Assembly: GCA_028282885.1 (NCBI GenBank)
Contig: JANQGX010000011.1
Coordinates: 1 to 64,000 of the forward strand
Source: SAR324 cluster bacterium
Lineage (GTDB): Bacteria > SAR324 > XYD2-FULL-50-16
Reading direction: 5' to 3'
Length of the DNA stretch: 64,000 bases
Shown here: positions 1 through 8,352 of the stretch, piece after piece
How the letters are laid out: every line of letters starts with the position of its first letter
How positions within the stretch are numbered: position 1 is the stretch's first letter
The notes under the pieces: generated by a model
What the model was told of the DNA's origin: nothing
Databases searched by the model: none
What the model saw: the letters and a program-made list of their open reading frames with translations, nothing else
Position numbers and translations under genes: made by a program

Positions 1-368
1 TTCCTTAAGTCAATAGATAAATCTATATCGGGTCAATTTCTTCTTCTGGTCGAATTGACAGGCTATCACCAAGTTTGACAATCCACGATTTCTCATCCGA
101 CTTGAATTCAAGGTTCAGGCTGTTTAAAGACTTCCAAAAAGCTTCTCAAGATCTTGGTAAAGATGAGATCTTGACCATGGCACGAATGTAGGGAGCGAAG
201 ATTACATTGACAAGTATCCAATCAAGGGTTGCACGCTCTTCGGAAATAGCGGTCAGGAAATCGTCATTTCAATCTTTATAAAGTGGACTTCTGCTTATTG
301 AATTCATATCATTAATATTTACCCGATCGATAATAAGTGGATTACTTTTATAACTCTCTGTATAAATT
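1..368. other. Gene-free left edge
   Basis: No credible gene was found here. A few short open stretches exist on both strands, for example a roughly 30-codon plus-strand stretch ending in a stop near 191, but none has a start with a ribosome binding site or a recognisable family. The last 80 bases are AT-rich and probably hold the promoter of the cupin gene that begins at 369. Confidence 0.5.
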
Positions 369-719
369 ATGGAATATTTACATTTTGATCAAATTGCAGA
401 CGATATTGAGATCCCGAAAAAAGGTATTACAAGTCATTCAATAATAAGTCAACCACATGTAAGAGTTGTTGTATTCGGATTTGCTGATGGTGAAGAAATG
501 ACGGAACATACGGCAGCAGTCCCTGCTATAGCGCATGTAATCAGCGGGGAGTTTGAATTTACAGTTCCCGACAGAACCTTCAATTTTAAATCAGGCGGCT
601 GGATTCACATGGAGGCGCACTTGCCTCACAGTCTTGTCGCAAAAGGCGATTCGAAGTTAGTATTGTATTTGTTACGGGGTTTAAAAAGTGCCGAAAAATC
701 GAATGCAAGGTATAAATAA
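369..719 (+). CDS. Small single-domain cupin protein
   Basis: The gene encodes 116 residues forming one cupin barrel. The first cupin motif lies around residues 41-63, with His47 and the V-I-S-G-E turn. The second is near residues 76-90, with a P-H-S pair (His87). Such proteins are usually cytoplasmic metal-dependent sensors, isomerases or dioxygenase-like enzymes. Nothing here fixes the substrate, and the metal-ligand set looks incomplete because only one His is obvious in motif 1. It has no signal peptide. ATG 369 lacks a strong Shine-Dalgarno sequence. The next gene converges from the other strand, so this looks monocistronic. Confidence 0.75.
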   Translation: MEYLHFDQIADDIEIPKKGITSHSIISQPHVRVVVFGFADGEEMTEHTAAVPAIAHVISGEFEFTVPDRTFNFKSGGWIHMEAHLPHSLVAKGDSKLVLYLLRGLKSAEKSNARYK

Positions 720-821
720 TACAAGTGAAGTGCAAGGTCCTTAACTTTTAAAACACAGACTTGTCATCGGGAACTCGATGGTCTGAGAGAAACTATACCT
801 TTGAAAAAGTGATGTTTTTTC

Positions 822-840
822 CGCTCATCTTCGATGAGTG
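822..840. terminator. Stem-loop between convergent genes
   Basis: CTCATC (824-829) and GATGAG (833-838) form a perfect short hairpin with a TTC loop between the convergent cupin and DUF1858 genes. There is no proper U-run on the exit side of either strand, so it may be only a weak or factor-assisted terminator. Confidence 0.3.
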
Positions 841-854
841 AAAACTACCCAAGC

Positions 855-1385
855 TCACTTTTTCGGGGTGAAATAGACAATGCATTTATCCTCGACGTTC
901 TCCTGACCGACCCAACAGTCGTACCCTTTTGTGCTCACCTTTTCAATCAAAGGAATAGGCAAAAAAGGAGCAATAAACTTATATAATTCACCCGGTTTTA
1001 TCGACGCCAGGTCTTCCAACACCTTTGATAAAGGAAACTCACCGGCATCCAGCATAGGTCTTCCATCGAGTGATTTAGTCACTTTTTCAACCTTAAACCA
1101 GGATGGCGGATTCGGATCTGTCACTGCATCGTCAATTTCCACGGCTATCTGCTCCAGGCCAGCTGAATCTCTGAGTGTATTAATTAATTCCCGGATCGGT
1201 ATTTTACCGATCCGTGCAGCCTGGGCCAACGTCGCAATCTTCGCTACTGTTTTCCGCAGTACAGGGTTTTTGAGTTTTTTAAATGCTGGTGACAGCTTGA
1301 TCAATACGGGTTCCAGATCAGGGTAAGACTCCAATAGTTGACCAACTTTGGTTGCCGGAAGAATATCAGGTTTTTGATCAGTCAT
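855..1385 (-). CDS. DUF1858 / DUF2249 domain protein
   Basis: The 176-residue protein has an N-terminal DUF1858-type region (about residues 10-70, with the L-L-E-S-Y-P-D-L pattern and an R-K-T-V-A-K-I-A helix) and a C-terminal DUF2249-type region (about 105-176, with the L-D-x-R-P-M-L and G-x-D-C-W patterns). These domains occur in proteins linked to hemerythrin/ScdA-type iron-sulfur repair and nitrosative stress. The start ATG at 1385 overlaps the end of the upstream DUF438 gene by 8 bases, so the two are probably translationally coupled and act together. The exact biochemical role is unknown. Confidence 0.8.
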   Translation of the reverse strand: MTDQKPDILPATKVGQLLESYPDLEPVLIKLSPAFKKLKNPVLRKTVAKIATLAQAARIGKIPIRELINTLRDSAGLEQIAVEIDDAVTDPNPPSWFKVEKVTKSLDGRPMLDAGEFPLSKVLEDLASIKPGELYKFIAPFLPIPLIEKVSTKGYDCWVGQENVEDKCIVYFTPKK

Positions 1386-2625
1386 TTGATTCCTCTTTTG
1401 AATAGGATAACAATCGCTGTTGACCTTCCAGTTTCCGCTTTTCCGTCAGGTTTTGGGAAACCTCCAGAGTCCCCAGGTATTCTCCCTTCTCGTTTCGCAA
1501 GGCAAAATATTCGATATGAATGAATTCACCTTGCAGATTTATCCAGAACGGAGCCCGACTTTCTTTGCCGCTTTTAAAATCAGAAACGATCTGTTCAACA
1601 ATATTGACACTGGACGGCGGATGGCACAGTCGCACATCCCGATTCAGTATCGAACGGTTTCTTGGGAAGATTCGCTCAGCACCTTGCGAAAAGTATTTTA
1701 CTTTGTCTTCCTTATCAACAAAGGTCATATCGATTGGAAGGGAGTTCAACAGAGCCGTAAGCTCTTCTATTGTAAAACTTCCACTGTTCAGTTGTATTCG
1801 GCCCTGTTCCTGAAGCGGCTCTTTTTTGATCTCAATTCCATCCGGTTTCCACTCTGTATCAGGATCAAATAAACAGTATCCGATCTCGGTCGTTTGCTCA
1901 TAAATTTCATACCAATCATTGTCATTCAAACGATCCAGGGTCATGGGAAAAAGAATTTCTCTTTCTTTGAATGTCATCTCATTTATCGATTGACAGGCTG
2001 GCTGCAGAGCCAAATCGATCACCAGGACGAACTCTTCCTGGTTAATATCACCTTCGGTGTTTAGAGCCTCCAATGCGTTTTTCAGAAGCTCCCTGGTTTC
2101 ATCATGTTTTCCCCACATCACTTTTGGCGGGCCTGTGATTCCGTACCTTTCAAGATACGGGAACAGCAGATTCTCTTTACGAACATAGTGTTTGTCTACA
2201 TCCATCAGTTGGTTAAAGTAACCTTTTAACAGCATTACCTGAGCATTCACTGATTCTCTCCCGTCCATCCTTTTTGTTTCAGCAGCGACCTCATCGATTT
2301 GTTCAATGACAGCCAGCAAAGCTTCATTTTCCTTCAAAAATGTATCCACCGGATGACCGGGCGGTGCCGTTTTAGCTTCACTATGATCTATTGCCCCTTC
2401 CAGGGCTTTGGAATGCACATCACACAGTTTGATTACCTCCTGCTCAGGCATTCCCTCCGCAATCAATTCCTGCTCAACTTCTACCACCTCGCCATAGGGT
2501 ATTTGCCGTAACAGGGCAACCAGTCTTTTATTGACTTCTTCAGGAGCTTCCCCTTCGTGAAGTTGTTTAATCATGTGTTTTAAGATCTTCTTTCTCTCTT
2601 CCGAATTATTCAATAAAAGACTCAT
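1378..2625 (-). CDS. DUF438-hemerythrin-PAS protein
   Basis: The 415-residue cytoplasmic protein has a DUF438 domain at about 1-80, a hemerythrin-like HHE region at about 90-250 and a PAS domain at about 280-400. Candidate di-iron ligands include His91, His146, Glu151 and His174. PAS features include the V-D-K-E-D-K-V-K-Y-F segment and a closing G-T-L-E-V-S-Q-N-L-T-E stretch. Proteins of this architecture are thought to sense oxygen, nitric oxide or redox state. It is the first gene of a two-gene unit with the DUF1858 protein. The ribosome binding site (AGAGAGGAG) lies just upstream of ATG 2625, which supports this start. Confidence 0.88.
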   Translation of the reverse strand: MSLLLNNSEERKKILKHMIKQLHEGEAPEEVNKRLVALLRQIPYGEVVEVEQELIAEGMPEQEVIKLCDVHSKALEGAIDHSEAKTAPPGHPVDTFLKENEALLAVIEQIDEVAAETKRMDGRESVNAQVMLLKGYFNQLMDVDKHYVRKENLLFPYLERYGITGPPKVMWGKHDETRELLKNALEALNTEGDINQEEFVLVIDLALQPACQSINEMTFKEREILFPMTLDRLNDNDWYEIYEQTTEIGYCLFDPDTEWKPDGIEIKKEPLQEQGRIQLNSGSFTIEELTALLNSLPIDMTFVDKEDKVKYFSQGAERIFPRNRSILNRDVRLCHPPSSVNIVEQIVSDFKSGKESRAPFWINLQGEFIHIEYFALRNEKGEYLGTLEVSQNLTEKRKLEGQQRLLSYSKEESND

Positions 2626-3510
2626 AATCTCCTCTCTCTTGATTTTTTGCTATCGGGAGTTGAACACTGTTTGTGGTATAAGCATCAGCTTTTTTTGTCT
2701 TAAAGGGTTGAATAACAATAGACAATTACAAAGCTGCAGCCAAAAATTTCGAAATCGTTCTTATTATTGTATGCTAAGGGTTTATTTTTGTATATGCGAA
2801 TTATTAAAGAGATCCATATTTTTAATCTAATACTTGCGAAACCGATCAAATGATGGATTGGAAGACTCAATATGCTATATTCACATTGGCAGAAAAAATC
2901 TGTCACAGGCGGGAGTCAGGTTGCCTTGATTTACCTGATGAACACTGAAATCAATACAATCAAAAACGATTTGCAAAGCATAAAGAACCGGATTTTGCCT
3001 TCGAATTCATGGACCATCAGGTCAATATCGAAGGTAATTGGCATTTGACCTATATATAGATGGAATTGTTGACTAACCCGGATATGAAAAGAGAATGGCT
3101 ATTGGAAACAAGGGATTCGGCAATGTACTGCTAAGGGGACACAAAAAGTCCTTCGCTGAATAAAGAAAACATTATGGATGGATTTGAAGTGTTAAAGGCG
3201 GTAACGAAACGCAAGACGGCCTAACCGTGACAGGCATAAGCATCCGAAGCTCAGGTCAGATTGACCTTATCCGGATACTTCAGACGGGTGGCAAAGGTGT
3301 TTGGTTCAACACGTTGAACTCCGTTCCACCGGCAACTAACTCATTTTGCACTATAAGAACCGGCTTCATCGGAATGCAATTGGCAGGTGCTTGTTGCGGT
3401 ATTGCCTGAAAGGGGCTCCTCAACAACACCTGCCATGTTCATCAACGGGATTGATAACGGTTCAGTTTCCGGTTGATATGATACCTTCAGCGGAGGAGCA
3501 CTGACCAGCC
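2626..3510. other. 885-base gene-poor stretch
   Basis: No convincing gene. Short open stretches exist, for example 36 codons from ATG 2938 and about 60 codons over 3227-3409, but they have neither recognisable families nor consistent ribosome binding sites. The stretch may hold decayed remnants as well as the promoter of the DUF438 operon at its left end. Confidence 0.5.
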
Positions 3511-4263
3511 TTAGATCATTTGTGCGCCGCCACTTACCGGGAGATAGGTGCCTGTGATAAATTGTGCTTGATCACTTGCCATCATCAATATGGCGCCGGC
3601 AATGTCTTCCGGTTGGGCGTTTCGCCTTAACGGCGAATGTTCTGCCATCATCTGCTTGATCTCGGCAGGCATATGTGCAGTTGCATCGGTCTCGGTCAAT
3701 CCGGGCGCCACGACGTTGATTCGGATACCATTTGGTCCCAACTCCAGCGCCAGCGATTTCGCAAATGCATCCAGTGCCGACTTTGCCGAGCTATGCGCAA
3801 CAAATCCGGGGCCTGGCTGTCGGGATAGTCCGCTGGAAACTGCAACAATGCAACCCGCTTTTTTCTCAATCATTTTCGGAAGAACCTCCTGACAACAAAA
3901 GAAGGCTGATCTCATTTCGTTGTTCAGCTTTTTTTCAAAATCTTCCCATTGATATTGGAGAAACGGTACTGTGGGGAAGTTGAATCCGGCATTCAGTACC
4001 AGAATATCGATATCCCCCAACTCACCGGCTGTTTTCATCACCATTTCTCTTATTTGAACCGGATCAGAAACATCGGCCTTCACAGCCGTCGCTTTACCGC
4101 CGGAAGCGACGATCTCCTGCACAACTTCATTGGCAGCCTGTTCACTGCTTGCATAGTTTACGGCAACGGCCGCGCCTTGTGCTCCAAAAAGCCTGGCTGT
4201 GGCAGCACCAATTCCACGACTTGCGCCTGTAATCAACGCTGTTTTTCCTGTCAGCAATTTCAT
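3511..4263 (-). CDS. SDR-family oxidoreductase, catalytic Tyr replaced by His
   Basis: The 250-residue classical short-chain dehydrogenase has a Rossmann glycine motif T-G-A-S-R-G-I-G at 12-19, an N-A-G motif at 91-93 and catalytic-type serines at 143-144. Lys161 lies where the Y-x-x-x-K motif should be, but the expected Tyr is His157 (reading H-S-S-A-K). The C-terminal P-V-S-G-G motif is intact, so the NAD(P) fold looks complete. It most resembles FabG-type reductases, but the loss of Tyr means ketoreduction cannot be assumed. No operon partner is adjacent. The cytochrome genes upstream on the same strand are more than 220 bases away. Confidence 0.88.
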   Translation of the reverse strand: MKLLTGKTALITGASRGIGAATARLFGAQGAAVAVNYASSEQAANEVVQEIVASGGKATAVKADVSDPVQIREMVMKTAGELGDIDILVLNAGFNFPTVPFLQYQWEDFEKKLNNEMRSAFFCCQEVLPKMIEKKAGCIVAVSSGLSRQPGPGFVAHSSAKSALDAFAKSLALELGPNGIRINVVAPGLTETDATAHMPAEIKQMMAEHSPLRRNAQPEDIAGAILMMASDQAQFITGTYLPVSGGAQMI

Positions 4264-4486
4264 AAGGGTTTCTCCTGAGTGATTTATGTTGAATATGCGG
4301 AAGTTTTACCTTCCGGGCATTTTGAAATGACACCCCGACGCGTCACCGCAACCAAAGCGTCACTACTAAACCGGGAATACCAACTGAAATCAGAGCTGCG
4401 CAACTTCCATATTTCTACTGCGTCGAACCGATGACGGATGTTCGAGCCGGTATCCCGACATTACGGATTCGATAGGCAACATCGGT

Positions 4487-5023
4487 TTACTTCTTTCGAT
4501 TCAACCAATTGATCCCCATCCGATGCAAAACATCCTCTTTAAAAAGCTGGTAGCTAAATACGCCTCCAATGTGGAGCATCACCAGTATAAATTGTATCTT
4601 GAACATCACACCATGCGCTGAAACGGGCGGCAGATTGCGAGAAATCATATCCGGGGAGATATCGGTCAACGGCCAGCCCAGTTCACTGGTTATCAGAATA
4701 CCGATGCCACTGATCGTAAGAATTAATATCCCGGGATACAAAGCCAGATGGATTGCCTTGAACGTAAACAGTCGTGTCGATTTAAGCATTGACGGAGGGT
4801 CCGGCTTAGAACCGATAAAACTCCAGACTATTCCCGGAATTACGATTGCGAAGGTGAGCAATCCGCAACCGATATGAACCTGCAATAGTATTGTTTTAAC
4901 ACCTGTCGTGACGATGTTTAACGAGATACCCGTCGAAAACATGATAAAAACGAGCAGTGCGATTGTCCAGTGCAGAAACCGTGAGAGTGAACCGTAATCG
5001 CTAACAGAATTTTTAAATGTCAT
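4487..5023 (-). CDS. Cytochrome b561-type membrane protein
   Basis: The 178-residue integral membrane protein has four hydrophobic helices and histidines spaced as in bacterial cytochrome b561: His18 (F-L-H-W), His50 (Q-V-H-I-G), His92 (K-A-I-H-L) and His151 (M-L-H-I-G). These should bind two b hemes. It would pass electrons between the quinone pool and a periplasmic partner. The upstream cytochrome c gene overlaps it by an ATGA stop/start junction, which makes that protein the obvious partner. Regulation is probably by the divergent MarR gene through the operators at 5490-5542. Confidence 0.9.
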   Translation of the reverse strand: MTFKNSVSDYGSLSRFLHWTIALLVFIMFSTGISLNIVTTGVKTILLQVHIGCGLLTFAIVIPGIVWSFIGSKPDPPSMLKSTRLFTFKAIHLALYPGILILTISGIGILITSELGWPLTDISPDMISRNLPPVSAHGVMFKIQFILVMLHIGGVFSYQLFKEDVLHRMGINWLNRKK

Positions 5024-5439
5024 TGTCCCTCTTCTTTTTTCAGTTTGGAGTCAATATGTTTCACAGCCGCTTCAATTTGCTCACGCGTACAACTTCCGCA
5101 TCCTCCTTTCGGATCCATATGTTCGGTGCCTTTCATCGTGTTCTCGACCATCGCCTCAAGGCCCTTTTTCCTGAAAAGTTCCCATTCCGAAGGGGCATCC
5201 ACGTCCGGAGCCCCGGTAATCCAACCCTTAAATCCACCTTCATGGCAGGATGCGCAATAATCCTTATATACAGATTTGCCTGTCGGATCTTCAGCCACTG
5301 CTATCGTTGTAACTCCCTGAAGAAAAATCAAAAGAACACAGTATCCCAGGACATTTTTAAAACCAGTCCGGAGGAGGTGTTTTGTCGCCATTTTGCCTCG
5401 CGAAGCTACTTTGATCTTAAATTGAGTTTTCGTTTTCAT
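5020..5439 (-). CDS. Periplasmic cytochrome c5-type monoheme protein
   Basis: An exported class I c-type cytochrome. It carries one C-A-S-C-H heme site, followed by a M-D-P-K-G-G-C-G-S-C segment typical of cytochrome c5, where the Met is the sixth heme ligand and the two Cys form a disulfide. A hydrophobic signal segment (V-L-G-Y-C-V-L-L-I-F-L) ends near A-V-A-E-D. The reading frame is open as far as 5496, but that start would be TTG inside an operator. ATG 5439 has a weak AGAG site, and ATG 5391 would give a shorter signal peptide and is also possible. It is translationally coupled to the downstream cytochrome b561 gene, so the pair forms a small electron-transfer unit. Confidence 0.85.
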   Translation of the reverse strand: MKTKTQFKIKVASRGKMATKHLLRTGFKNVLGYCVLLIFLQGVTTIAVAEDPTGKSVYKDYCASCHEGGFKGWITGAPDVDAPSEWELFRKKGLEAMVENTMKGTEHMDPKGGCGSCTREQIEAAVKHIDSKLKKEEGQ

Positions 5440-5489
5440 TTGCATTCTCTTGTGATGTGGCTTTCCAAAAGAGGAAAATCTGTATATAG

Positions 5490-5542
5490 TTGACAATATG
5501 CTGTCGAATATAACTCTATTCGATTCGACAGCATGTTGTCAA
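5490..5542. promoter_or_regulatory. Paired MarR-type operators
   Basis: Two 20-base arms, TTGACAATATGCTGTCGAAT (5490-5509) and ATTCGACAGCATGTTGTCAA (5523-5542), are inverted repeats with one mismatch. Each arm also contains an imperfect 14-base palindrome of the form GACARCATGYTGTC. The site lies in the divergent intergenic region between the cytochrome pair and marR, an ideal position for the MarR product to control both. Confidence 0.75.
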
Positions 5543-5559
5543 ACAAATTGGAGATTATT

Positions 5560-6000
5560 ATGCAACATACTGAAAAAGGTAGCATTTATACTGAAGTTGT
5601 CTTGGAAATTTTTAAACTGAGCGGGCTGCTGGTTGCCAGTGGCGATCGCCTGGTCAAAATCACCGGCTTAACCAGTGCCAGGTGGAAAGTCCTGGGCGCT
5701 TTATCGATATCATCAGAACCGGTGACCGTGGCCAGAATTGCAGAGTCTATGGGTCAATCCCGACAAGGGGTGCAGAGAATCGTCAACGACATGACGCGAG
5801 AAGGCATGGTGAGATTCCAGGAAAATCCCAACCATAAAAGAGCAAAACTAATCGTGATCACCGAAAAAGGGCAAAAGGCGTATCAAGCTCTCAACGAACT
5901 TCAGGTTCCCTGGGCGAATAAAAATGCTGAAAAAATAGGTTTGGAAGATATGCGGCAAACCTTAAAAACGCTTCATAAAATGACAGAGCAGTTATTGTAA
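5560..6000 (+). CDS. MarR-family transcriptional regulator
   Basis: A winged-helix regulator of 146 residues from ATG 5560 (a GGAG site lies 7 bases upstream). An earlier in-frame ATG at 5533 falls inside the operator and is unlikely. The recognition region is the V-A-R-I-A-E-S-M-G-Q-S-R-Q-G-V-Q-R stretch, followed by the wing N-P-N-H-K-R-A-K. Flanking helices would form the dimer interface. MarR proteins commonly repress a divergent gene and are released by small phenolic or oxidative ligands. Here the likely targets are its own gene and the cytochrome c/b pair. The ligand is unknown. Confidence 0.88.
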   Translation: MQHTEKGSIYTEVVLEIFKLSGLLVASGDRLVKITGLTSARWKVLGALSISSEPVTVARIAESMGQSRQGVQRIVNDMTREGMVRFQENPNHKRAKLIVITEKGQKAYQALNELQVPWANKNAEKIGLEDMRQTLKTLHKMTEQLL

Positions 6001-6046
6001 ATCGAACCAGCCAAAGGTAATTGCCGGTAGTTCCTACTACTTTTAT

Positions 6047-6072
6047 TTTTCAATCTGTGTACGGATTGAAAA
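6047..6072. terminator. Bidirectional stem-loop terminator
   Basis: TTTTCAATC (6047-6055) and GATTGAAAA (6064-6072) make a perfect 9-base stem with an 8-base loop, between the convergent marR and HTH_34 genes. T- and A-runs on the two flanks suit termination from both directions. Confidence 0.45.
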
Positions 6073-6196
6073 CAAAACAGATATAGCCCTCGTTGGTCTT
6101 CCACTCATGTCTCACAACAGGTTGAATAAATGAAACTATCGCCCGGTACTTCTCAACTAAAAGCACCGGTATCTCAGTTTGAATCCGGGCGGATTT

Positions 6197-6493
6197 TTAT
6201 TTCCTGAACGACTTTATCATCTTTTCCATCTCTCCAAAGTACTCGTTCAAAGCGCTTAAACCGACTGCCGTAATGATTATCGAGGTGAGCGGTCGGTTGT
6301 CTTTGAAACTCTTGTCGACTTTTATATAATCGGCATCCTTAAGCTTATTTAGTTGAACGGAAAGATTTCCGGAGCTGATATTCAGTTCTTTTTTCAGTTC
6401 ACTAAAGCTCACATTGTTATCCTCGGTTTTGGCCAAATAAGTCAAAATACGCAATCGTGCAGGTTCATGAACTGTTTTGTTAAAATCTGTCAT
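6197..6493 (-). CDS. Winged-helix regulator (HTH_34 type)
   Basis: The 98-residue DNA-binding protein starts with a helix typical of the winged-helix HTH_34 group (H-E-P-A-R-L-R-I-L-T-Y-L). It then has a helix-turn-helix, S-F-S-E-L-K-K-E-L-N-I-S-S-G-N-L-S, and a basic wing around residues 60-72. It has no effector domain. It lies 4 bases downstream of a six-helix membrane protein, and its ribosome binding site (GGAG) sits in the end of that gene, so the two form an operon. Regulators of this family are often encoded next to a membrane protein, and the tandem repeats at 7167-7217 are its likely binding sites. Confidence 0.85.
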   Translation of the reverse strand: MTDFNKTVHEPARLRILTYLAKTEDNNVSFSELKKELNISSGNLSVQLNKLKDADYIKVDKSFKDNRPLTSIIITAVGLSALNEYFGEMEKMIKSFRK

Positions 6494-6497
6494 AACT

Positions 6498-7154
6498 CTA
6501 TTTCTCCGGATTCGGCAAAATTCCGAATAACAGGCTTCCGCAACCCAGAGAGATCAAGACCGCCAGAGAAGCTGGAATAGAGGTAAACAGGAAAACAATA
6601 ATCGCAGTCAAAATAAACCAATAACCGCTGACAACGTAGTTTTTCGTTTCGGTCATGCAACCCAGGAAGTTAAATTGAAGCCCTATCGCAATGGATAGAA
6701 TCGGAATGATATAATAATACGTCTCTTTATCGATGCAATACAAAATGAGGACAAATGCTAAAAATCGAACCGGAAGCAGCAGGTTTATTACCCTGAAAGA
6801 AAAAAGAGCAGACATGACATGCTCACCGGCCAACTTACCTCCATTTTTCTTTATCGATCTTGACCATAATATAAACAAAAGGGCAAACAAAGCGGTTCCA
6901 ATCGCTATTACCAACCCCTTGAAAACCTGCCGGATTGATTCCGGTGACGCGCGAAATACTCCGTATCGTTGCTCTAAATAGTAGTAAGCCAATGAAAGAA
7001 CAGAGACCCCGACGCCTGTTAACAGCATAAATAGTTTCAAATGCTTGGGATGCAGAAGAACATGCAATACCGGTTTTTTTTGATTGATAATGCTTTTAAT
7101 GGATTGAATCTCTTCCATCATCTCGGTCAGTTGCTGATTGGTGGTGTTTGTCAT
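6498..7154 (-). CDS. Multi-spanning membrane protein paired with HTH_34 regulator
   Basis: The 218-residue protein has a short polar N-terminal helix (about 5-28) followed by about six hydrophobic segments (near 38-58, 75-97, 117-135, 138-155, 165-185 and 188-210). No catalytic or transport motif is recognised. A strong ribosome binding site, GAGGAGG, precedes ATG 7154. It is the first gene of the two-gene unit with the winged-helix regulator. By analogy with similar pairs it may be a stress- or signal-linked membrane protein under that regulator, but the function is unknown. Confidence 0.75.
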   Translation of the reverse strand: MTNTTNQQLTEMMEEIQSIKSIINQKKPVLHVLLHPKHLKLFMLLTGVGVSVLSLAYYYLEQRYGVFRASPESIRQVFKGLVIAIGTALFALLFILWSRSIKKNGGKLAGEHVMSALFSFRVINLLLPVRFLAFVLILYCIDKETYYYIIPILSIAIGLQFNFLGCMTETKNYVVSGYWFILTAIIVFLFTSIPASLAVLISLGCGSLLFGILPNPEK

Positions 7155-7166
7155 TTTGCCTCCTCT

Positions 7167-7217
7167 TAGTTCAATTAATGAATTAGTTTATAACATGAAC
7201 TAGTTTGTAGTATGTAC
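7167..7217. repeat. Three tandem 17-base repeats at the promoter
   Basis: Three head-to-tail 17-base units start with TAGTT: 7167-7183, 7184-7200 and 7201-7217. Units 2 and 3 match at 13 of 17 positions, and unit 1 is more diverged. They end just before the ribosome binding site of the membrane-protein gene and cover its likely -10 region, so they are candidate operators for the co-transcribed winged-helix regulator. Confidence 0.6.
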
Positions 7218-7517
7218 TTTGAAAACGATATCGTCAAGCCTCAATTGTCTTTTTTTTAAATACTGTTTAGCTAAGGATGAATTCCATCCATTGGAAGTTC
7301 TGATGTGTTGATTTTTCTAAGCTGGTCGGAACAACACGATTAAATGAGCAGGAGTAGTTTTTCAGTAGTACGGAGTGAGTTGAATTCCTGTCTTGCTGTC
7401 CCTTTGTTGCGAAGACGGGGTTCTTCAGACTTCAAGCCCACTTGCGAATACGAAGAGAGATGGAATCCGGGCCGTTTTCTTTCATCCTGTGAAAAACTGA
7501 CCTTTATTTTATGAACT

Positions 7518-8138
7518 TCAATTACCCCGGCGGGCCAAGGCGAGGCCCATCCCAGCCAGGATCATCAGTCCGCCTGCGGATCGGAACAGGGATCTGAGGG
7601 CTCTCCGGCTCTGCAGATATACTCTTACATTGCCAGCGACCAAGGCCCAGATGGAGGTCACGCCAAAGGTGATCACCAGGAAGGTGGGGACGATAAAAGC
7701 GAATTGCAACCCCAGGGGACGGGAAGCGTCAATGAACTGTGGCAGAAAGGCTGCGATGAAGATCAGGCTTTTGGGGTTGGGAATGGTGATTACCAGGCCC
7801 TGAACGAAGAGATTTGTTCGGGAAACCGATGAGGTGTCAAATGATAAGGGTTCGCTGGCGCTACGCCATTGCTTGATACCGAGGTAGATAAGATAAAGGG
7901 CACCCGCCCAGCGAATCCATTCGAAGGCCTCGGCAACGATATTCAGCAGAGAGGTGAGTCCGATGGCGGCGATGGCGAGTTGTACTCCGACTCCTGCGGT
8001 TTCACCTGCCACTGTAGCCAGGGCGCTCTTCCAGCCGAAGGAGATGCTGTGAGCCACTGTCAAAATTACACTTGGGCCGGGGAGGGCTATCATGATCATT
8101 GTGGCGACAACGAAGGCAATATAAACGTGGTATTCCAT
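7518..8138 (-). CDS. LysE/RhtB-family amino-acid exporter
   Basis: The 206-residue inner-membrane exporter begins with the family signature M-I-A-L-P-G-P-S-V-I-L-T near residue 15 and has about six hydrophobic helices. LysE/RhtB proteins export amino acids or similar small metabolites. The frame remains open upstream to 8414, but that part is polar, lacks homology and overlaps the FmdB gene. ATG 8138 with a GGAGA site gives the usual family length. It is the last gene of a minus-strand run that starts with a TAXI-TRAP transporter, although 214 bases separate it from fmdB, so it may have its own promoter. Confidence 0.9.
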   Translation of the reverse strand: MEYHVYIAFVVATMIMIALPGPSVILTVAHSISFGWKSALATVAGETAGVGVQLAIAAIGLTSLLNIVAEAFEWIRWAGALYLIYLGIKQWRSASEPLSFDTSSVSRTNLFVQGLVITIPNPKSLIFIAAFLPQFIDASRPLGLQFAFIVPTFLVITFGVTSIWALVAGNVRVYLQSRRALRSLFRSAGGLMILAGMGLALARRGN

Positions 8139-8352
8139 TTTTGAATCTCCGATAAACGGTCGTTTCAGGCTTCGGTCAATAGATCCTTTCCGTAAAATGG
8201 GAAGGTCTATGTTGTCACCCGGTGCAGAATTGTTCAAGTCGATGCTCAACGCATTTTTGATCGGAACCGCTGTAAAACCGGGGGCAGTAATAATATTTTG
8301 ATTGATGAGATGAGGGAATCTTAAACGGCAGACCGCCGTTTCAGGATTTAAC

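Noticed and set aside
3227-3409. A 60-codon plus-strand frame in the gene-poor gap
   Set aside because: No family, no ribosome binding site and unusual composition. It was treated as chance or remnant.
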